This document shows positions 61,401 to 64,000 of a DNA stretch of 64,000 bases, piece by piece (positions within the stretch are counted from its first letter, which is position 1; every line of letters starts with the position of its first letter). The stretch is from contig JACCGJ010018343.1 of NCBI GenBank assembly GCA_013407085.1, positions 124,001 to 188,000 of the forward strand, read 5' to 3'. The notes beneath the pieces are model-generated. The model worked only from the letters and a program-made list of their open reading frames with translations. It was not told the DNA's origin and did not search any database. Origin of the DNA: Atriophallophorus winterbourni. Lineage: Eukaryota > Platyhelminthes > Trematoda > Plagiorchiida > Microphallidae. Position numbers and translations under genes: made by a program.

Positions 61401-63390
61401 CAAGTAAAAGATGATAAGGTTTCAACTGACGTGATTTATACAACTGAATTCTTTTGTGATTCTACTCCGAATGATTATAATACATAAAACTCATGGGGAT
61501 TAAAATTGTATAGACGATTAAACAACCTCATACTACAATGGATTACAAGCGCACCTGGTTTTGCAATCTTTCACTGGTTCAAGCGCTTGAGAATCCTATT
61601 CACATTGTCCTTACCTGATGAGTGGAAACAGGACGAAACCGGTCTTGGTGTGTGTGTGATGAAACTGCATGCAAATAAACTTTTTATAGATGATTATTGC
61701 AATGTTTTTTTTATTCCGAATTAACGAAACAATCGATCCGTCGTACAGCACTCGTCTAGGAAATATTGCTGTTGTTTTCTTCATTTGGTCGATTAATACC
61801 ACTAAAGTATATCATAAACGCATTATAATCTCATGCTTCACATAGTTTTAAAATAATGATTAGTCAAATAGGGGAGTGACAATCTCTCATGCAGTGATCA
61901 TAGCGATAGCCATTACTCGTTTAAATTAAGTCTGCTGCATACCGATGGCGTGATGTACGTTTAGCAGTCGGAAGCAGTCTCTGCTCTTCCTAGCTTGGGC
62001 ATTACGTATTGCACGGTGCTTCCATAGTAAGTGGCCAAAAGCATGTTCCACCCAAATCGTAGGATTAATGTCAAGAACATTCATATCCGTTTTACAGACG
62101 TCTTTGTGTCGCAAGTGCTGTCTGCTCAACGGTCGACCTCCCGATTTTCACTCATTGTAAAGTAAATCGTTTGGAATACGACCATTTCACCTTCTGTAAA
62201 CGTGACCCAACCAACGTAGGCTGCGTCACGTTGGGTGAAAATGTTCAGTTGATGATTTCGCAAAATAACGATGTGGAATTTTAACAGACACAGAGAGAGA
62301 TGGCAACGAATTCTCTGTTAAAATGTTTAGTACTTTGCACATTTACATTAATATCCATGACACATACATACACCGACCGGCTCCGTGCTGTTTGCACTCA
62401 TCGGACAAAACGATCAGGATCCGTATGCACAAAAGGTTCGAAGATACTCGGAACATCAGGAACGACATCCCCCGTGTTTCTCTTTCAGTTTTCTATTGCG
62501 TCCGAATTCACCCATGAAGCCAAACATTGAAATGTTATTCACGTTTACCCAAGAATCGCACTAATCAGGAGAATGCCAATCGGTCAAACGAGTTTTTATG
62601 CACTGTTGCGAATCAGCGAACGTGAACAATTTTCATCGCGTATCTAGCATTAATCGTGCGTCAATCGATCTGTCTTGATTCACTTCTTATCATTGATCCA
62701 AGGTTATGCGCGTTCTCGACCACATACTTGCATTGAGAGTTGTGCTGAATTGATCACACACAGCTTAAGTTCAGACGTTTGTGTTCTGGCTTGGCGAGCC
62801 ATAAGACGAGCAGGAAAAAAACAGTAAACAAGCCTGCCATTTACTTGTGAATTTAATTAGGAAAAGCAGCCCTAAACCTAACTTTCACGGTTGTCACTTT
62901 AATCGATTACGTGCAACTGGGGCTCGTCTGACCGAATTTGACTTATTGCATATTGTATAATAAACTTTGACATTCCATCTAATCCTGCATCCGAATAGGT
63001 GGTCACTCGAGCACTGATAAGATTTCTATGAAAAATGAAGTCTTGCGTTTTTCCCGTTGATGTTTATAGGTTGTTTCAGTGGTTCTTGCTCTAATGATGT
63101 ACCGGAAAATGATGTTATGCGTATCAGCCAGGAGCTTACAATAAGCTATCTTCGCTGTTGTAAATCACTTCTTTACATTATCATTTACTTCACAGTAGCG
63201 GCACCGCAACCGTCAGGTGCTCGTACGTTCTCGTTGAAAACTTTCAAGCTGGAAGACAAGGATGAAAGTTTCGCTTGGATAACCAGCTTACAGGGAGGAA
63301 GAATTCACTACTTGTCTCTTAGAATGTATAATGGAAATGAAGTACTTTATGGTGGAACTATTGAAGTCGAAACTACAAACTCTCGTGATG
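37364..63390 (+). CDS. Gene B (5' part): Ig and FN3-like membrane receptor, 15 exons
   Basis: Exons: 37364-37436, 41376-41478, 43583-43812, 45845-46362, 47332-47529, 47733-47999, 48072-48304, 49560-49690, 50420-50590, 51706-52262, 53301-53504, 58600-58857, 58929-59164, 60219-60352, 63196-63390. All junctions are GT-AG and keep one frame: 3508 coding bases, 1169 residues, open at the right edge in phase 1. Residues 1-24 are a signal peptide, 25-135 an Ig-like domain, 136-641 and 642-1169 two copies of a six-exon FN3-like module. By analogy with gene A, a last FN3 domain, membrane helix and short tail should follow beyond the window. It would be a large surface receptor or adhesion protein. Ligand, partner and family are unknown. 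Introns are loaded with RTE, CR1 and one solo LTR, all outside the exons. Confidence 0.88.
37437..41375. other. Gene B intron 1 with RTE scrap and MITE-like repeats
   Basis: A truncated antisense RTE 3' end lies at about 38037-38190 ('ttttgttggcctccgttg'). A 3'-end-like 'gaataaagccatttttcttc' follows at 38282. The dispersed repeat occurs near 38640-38900 and inverted near 40900-41030 and 41090-41240. No extra exon is recognised. Confidence 0.6.
41376..41478 (+). CDS. Gene B exon 2: Ig domain first half
   Basis: Acceptor atttcag, donor gttagt; phase 1 in, 2 out. It reads GEVGTLAVSPSQIYIYPKQL, VFLKCQFNKETRSGR. The LKC cysteine is the first of the Ig disulfide pair. Confidence 0.85.
41479..43582. 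other. Gene B intron 2 with RTE fragment
   Basis: A dispersed-repeat copy lies near 42105-42335. An antisense RTE fragment at about 42709-43210 begins with 'gttgctgttgttagcctcg' and includes the counterpart of the C-terminal region in decayed form. Confidence 0.65.
43583..43812 (+). CDS. Gene B exon 3: Ig domain second half
   Basis: Acceptor tgtttcag, donor gtgagt; phase 2 in, 1 out. It reads YTWSVGGKESFLV, then LWFVDPRSFPDNLIDGDYVC TY. The tryptophan, the leucine-containing E strand and the D-x-D-Y-V-C motif are diagnostic of an Ig fold. The Y-V-C cysteine pairs with the cysteine of exon 2. Confidence 0.9.
43813..45844. other. Gene B intron 3, nothing firm recognised
   Basis: A relatively GC-rich patch (about 44690-44850) differs from its surroundings and may be a foreign insert, but I cannot name it. 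No further exon fits the phase. Confidence 0.45.
45845..46362 (+). CDS. Gene B exon 4: module 1, FN3-like domain
   Basis: Acceptor ttttcag, donor gtaaga; phase 1 in, 0 out; 518 bases. It begins NRPSTPSKFKAECLHESSEV KLSWFA, with the P-x-x-x-x-x-x-C and L-x-W pattern of the first strands, and ends NAYYFRVRTKIFKSLSDASQ before the next domain starts (RSLIIHWQ). Exon 10 is its repeat. It contains extra cysteines. Confidence 0.92.
46363..47331. other. Gene B intron 4: (TA)n and CR1 fragment
   Basis: A TA run lies at 46457-46482. About 46570-46900 is a CR1 C-terminal fragment on the plus strand (PWSAWLKNNVERMQQINHD, DRPYRRITGDLIILFKILY) with stops. Confidence 0.7.
47332..47529 (+). CDS. Gene B exon 5: module 1
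   Basis: Acceptor cttcaaacag, donor gtaagt; phase 0 at both ends; 198 bases. It reads HKPPQQIFNQVYLYKLVIKC and ends KIETFRLYR, the middle strands of the second FN3-like domain of module 1. It corresponds to exon 11. Confidence 0.88.
47733..47999 (+). CDS. Gene B exon 6: module 1, domain junction
   Basis: Acceptor actttcag, donor gtgagt; phase 0 at both ends; 267 bases. It reads VTLYKKPDGLPFRKIMSAAG, YSGEGIPKTVVTSLEVVHVT, SNTLVLSWNF. A typical FN3 exit (AGYSGEG-P) is followed by the next domain's first strands. It corresponds to exon 12 and to gene A 4146-4403. Confidence 0.92.
48072..48304 (+). CDS. Gene B exon 7: module 1
   Basis: It follows a 72-base intron (acceptor ttttttctag), donor gtaaga; phase 0 in, 2 out; 233 bases. 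It includes KFVAYVGGLQEEWDYSVYVE, a Y-x-V-x-V strand near the end of an FN3 domain. It is equivalent to exon 13 (236 bases), whose preceding intron is also only 71 bases. Confidence 0.9.
48305..49559. other. Gene B intron 7, nothing recognised
   Basis: No transposon or exon was identified. About 48570-48760 is less AT-rich than its surroundings but has no recognisable content. Confidence 0.5.
49560..49690 (+). CDS. Gene B exon 8: module 1, FN3 first half
   Basis: Acceptor ctctttcag, donor gtaact; phase 2 in, 1 out; 131 bases. It reads SKKIATKTLKSIPGIRIVSV, NNSEAEIWWPILKEADSC. It matches exon 14 and gene A 5635-5768. Confidence 0.88.
49691..50419. other. Gene B intron 8, nothing recognised
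   Basis: AT-rich with several poor open frames. A candidate mini-exon around 49980-50010 was considered, but the phases already fit without it. Confidence 0.5.
50420..50590 (+). CDS. Gene B exon 9: module 1, FN3 second half
   Basis: Acceptor attttttag, donor gtaagt; phase 1 at both ends; 171 bases. It reads ANQESESASTVSCTPQSKIH, ISNLSPGNLYWITVRLFAGG, the classic FN3 'L-x-P-G-x-x-Y-x-x-x-V' turn. It matches exon 15. Confidence 0.93.
50591..51705. other. Gene B intron 9, nothing recognised
   Basis: No repeat or exon identified. Confidence 0.5.
51706..52262 (+). CDS. Gene B exon 10: module 2, FN3-like domain
   Basis: Acceptor tcttccag, donor gtgagt; phase 1 in, 0 out; 557 bases. It begins NMPSPPVDLKVHCVNNPG, then ALLEWELEPYSEVPPEFIIE W, and ends YHFRVRSKLNGSISDASNVS, followed by NQLMIRWT. 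This is the same layout as exon 4, so the second six-exon module starts here. Confidence 0.93.
52263..53300. other. Gene B intron 10, nothing recognised
   Basis: AT-rich, with no transposon recognised. Confidence 0.5.
53301..53504 (+). CDS. Gene B exon 11: module 2
   Basis: Acceptor ccctaataag, donor gttagt; phase 0 at both ends; 204 bases. It reads PIPDILHGGPGFHYELAVRC and ends FNLLPFKRYE. It corresponds to exon 5. The acceptor has a weak pyrimidine tract, so the start is less sure than the frame. Confidence 0.8.
54058..54219 (+). pseudogene. Candidate relict FN3-like exon in intron 11
   Basis: Open in one frame: CRQIVMQQISIQISNKRF, then SFRLGIPKEKDTYTIKISAI ADTGAWN, which looks like the last strands of an FN3 domain and is comparable to the ends of exons 7 and 13. 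An acceptor (tacgcag) and a possible donor (CA|gtgtcg) flank it. They would give phase 2 at both ends, which does not fit between exons 11 and 12. It is best read as a leftover from an earlier gene arrangement. Confidence 0.4.
54348..55600 (+). mobile_element. RTE retrotransposon, C-terminal half
   Basis: Sense copy of the main RTE family, 5' truncated at the VHHFTYLGSTIA region. It resumes after a nested insert with MVYSACVLNALLYGSETWAT, LRWLGDIYRMKNGRIPKDLL, YKDVCK, and an intact end with RRSRRRRATDAIQ. The 3' tail is GGAGGCC followed by CAACAACAACAACA at 55587-55600. The frame 54877-55536 is open for 219 codons, longer than in any other copy. Confidence 0.93.
54523..54935 (-). mobile_element. 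Nested non-LTR 3' fragment with AAAGAT target duplication
   Basis: About 407 bases split the RTE. The sequence AAAGAT occurs on both sides (54517-54522 and 54930-54935). Read in reverse, it ends in 'gaataaagttctcttcttct' and a TTC run, the style of a non-LTR 3' terminus with a polyadenylation signal. Inside is a broken frame ERRTFDAPHALNAAQYFYF..., then DGEFAAPVRIMRKKTHTCLQ. Confidence 0.7.
55601..56175 (-). mobile_element. CR1-like RT fragment
   Basis: Reverse-strand translation carries FLAYINDLPETLACKVILFA DD (palm catalytic motif), SIQRAFRYMLRRIF-like and TMEHASQAWTPW blocks, then LLDKIYHRATKLLRGFRKLT YEERLQKLRLPTPLRRSL at 55600-55710. It abuts the tail of the sense RTE head to head. It is truncated at both ends. 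Confidence 0.85.
56395..58030 (+). mobile_element. CR1-like retrotransposon remnant (right copy)
   Basis: Duplicate of the remnant at 2245-3870, with the same decayed RT and C-terminal blocks (LHRLNNRAINLL-like, RLNCRRDF-like). No frame is open. Confidence 0.78.
58138..58362. mobile_element. Solo LTR with 5-base target duplication
   Basis: A 225-base insert begins tgttaggagg and ends cataaca, the TG...CA ends of an LTR with short inverted termini (TGTTA/TAACA). It is flanked by CTCGG at 58133-58137 and 58363-58367. The left duplicate has neither insert nor repeat at this place. No internal coding region is present, as expected after recombination between two LTRs. It is unlike the Gypsy LTRs at 17560 and 21319. 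Confidence 0.75.
58600..58857 (+). CDS. Gene B exon 12: module 2, domain junction
   Basis: Acceptor ccacaaacag; donor CAGGTG|gtaagt; phase 0 at both ends; 258 bases. It reads AVLTAKNWHGSSSLTSIGYS, PPNVIWTTASYVLLKWDKP, GFLLTWCPLF. About 15 of 86 residues differ from its gene A duplicate. It is equivalent to exon 6 of module 1. Confidence 0.9.
58929..59164 (+). CDS. Gene B exon 13: module 2
   Basis: Acceptor ttttgtag after a 71-base intron; donor gtgagc; phase 0 in, 2 out; 236 bases. It reads TFLVSNTSSTANIIDYSSLD, HFALVSGLSWNSHIKIQT. The most diverged of the duplicated exons. Confidence 0.9.
60219..60352 (+). CDS. Gene B exon 14: module 2, FN3 first half
   Basis: Acceptor ctgacacag, donor gtttgt; phase 2 in, 1 out; 134 bases. 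It reads EDVTFKTLNPMPNFQPVQIG RNFVKLAWSNPG. Nearly identical to gene A 5635-5768. Confidence 0.88.
60632..61340 (-). mobile_element. RTE 3' fragment in gene B intron 14
   Basis: Antisense RTE, the duplicate of 6062-6600, with the 3' end 'tgttgtagttgacctc' and a C-terminal region in decayed form. It retains about 180 bases (60710-60895) deleted from the left copy. Confidence 0.8.
61560..62500. repeat. Foldback pair around an RTE fragment (right copy)
   Basis: Repeat arm at about 61560-61680 and inverted arm at about 62310-62500. An antisense RTE fragment (61870-62260; YKDVCK/HLRHKDVCKTDMNVLDINP region) lies between. It is the fuller version of 6790-7340. Confidence 0.68.
63196..63390 (+). CDS. 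Gene B exon 15: module 2, FN3 second half
   Basis: Acceptor cttcacag, donor gtatgt; phase 1 at both ends; 195 bases. It reads AAPQPSGARTFSLKTFKLED, AWITSLQGGRIHYLSLRMYN and NEVLYGGTIEVETT. The last gene B exon in the window. The next, by analogy with 13599-13853, must lie to the right. Confidence 0.92.
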
Positions 63391-64000
63391 GTATGTTCCC
63401 AGTGTTTCTTTAAATTTAGTAATTTTTCTTTTGAATGCTTTGGATGATATTTTACATATTACGTAGAAATTCTTAAAGAAAAAACTGGAATATTATTGCC
63501 ACTCATGATATTTAACTACACGTTGTCTGTAAATAATCAATTCATATCACAACTCTGCAGTTTTCATAATGGGGAGTCGTGTAGTTGGTGTGATGTAAAT
63601 ACATGCATATTCAGATAAGTTCTTTATGCCCGTGGGTTTAACTCATCTGCATGCGTGTGCACACATTAGATCGAAGAAGTTGTTCGTAACCAAACTTATC
63701 CAACAGTGGCTTACAAGTTCATAACATGTTCACACTGTTTCAATACATGCTGATCTTTATTGTATTGCCCCAATTTGATGATTTTTAACCGCGCAAAAAC
63801 AGTCGTTTGGTGTGTGCTTGATTGAAACGCATGTAAATGAGGATGTTTTTGCACTACTTTGGGTTCAACACCATCTACATTGCTCAGGTTGGTCGTACCA
63901 ACTTTATCTAATATCGTCATGAAAGTGCAAATCTCTCGCTCGTCTTGATATAACTTGAATTACTTCGAAACCCAGCTTTTTTGAAGTCTTTCATCACTAG
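63391..64000. other. Gene B intron, dispersed repeat
   Basis: About 63625-63900 is a copy of the MITE/SINE-like repeat, duplicate of 8436-8760. No coding content. Confidence 0.6.

Larger units (their letters stand above)
56395..64000. repeat. Segmental duplication, right copy
   Basis: Same-orientation duplicate of 2245-8821. It includes a CR1 remnant (56395-58030), exons 12-15 of gene B, their introns with RTE fragments (60632-61340, 61870-62260) and the foldback repeat. The match is still running at the window edge. Compared with the left copy it has a solo LTR inserted and keeps RTE segments that the left copy lost. Confidence 0.92.

Overview
The window is animal nuclear DNA: AT-rich, with spliceosomal introns (GT...AG), very low gene density, and most of its mass in decayed retrotransposons of the RTE, CR1 and Gypsy types. 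The style of these elements and the short introns scattered among long, repeat-filled ones suggest a flatworm, most likely a parasitic one such as a trematode. This is inferred from sequence character and not proven. No bacterial, organellar, CRISPR or tRNA/rRNA feature was recognised.

The real content is two head-to-tail paralogous genes on the + strand, which I assembled exon by exon from splice sites and reading phase. Gene A (4146-15267) is present as its last six exons. They encode 479 residues ending in fibronectin-III-like (FN3-like) domains, one transmembrane helix and a 47-residue cytoplasmic tail, followed by a polyadenylation signal. Gene B (37364-63390, running off the right edge) is present as its first 15 exons: a signal peptide, an Ig-like domain, then two successive copies of a six-exon module of FN3-like domains, 1169 residues so far. 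Its last four exons have exactly the lengths and phases of the first four of gene A. Together they imply a large type I membrane receptor: signal peptide, Ig, two FN3 modules, a final FN3 domain, helix, short tail. The FN3 domains have some class I cytokine-receptor flavour, but I could not assign a named family.

Layout: 1-1953 antisense CR1 element with an open EN-RT frame; 2245-3870 CR1 remnant; 4146-15267 gene A exons, with RTE fragments in the introns; 15268-17559 intergenic, unassigned; 17560-21440 degenerate Gypsy element with recognisable LTRs; 22570-23390 RTE remnant; 23718-26795 antisense RTE, the best preserved of its kind; 28030-28530 CR1 3' fragment; 28687-29625 probable relict exons of a third paralog; 30270-31280 antisense CR1 remnant; 31680-36220 sense CR1 with ORF1 and ORF2 remnants; 37296-63390 gene B, with several transposons and a solo LTR in its introns.

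A segmental duplication joins the two genes. About 2245-8821 matches about 56395-64000, retrotransposon and exons included, and the match continues past the window. Between the two copies, one coding exon differs more than the intron beside it, with many amino-acid changes, so the extracellular part looks fast-evolving. The most notable content is therefore a multi-copy, modular, quickly diverging family of surface receptors.
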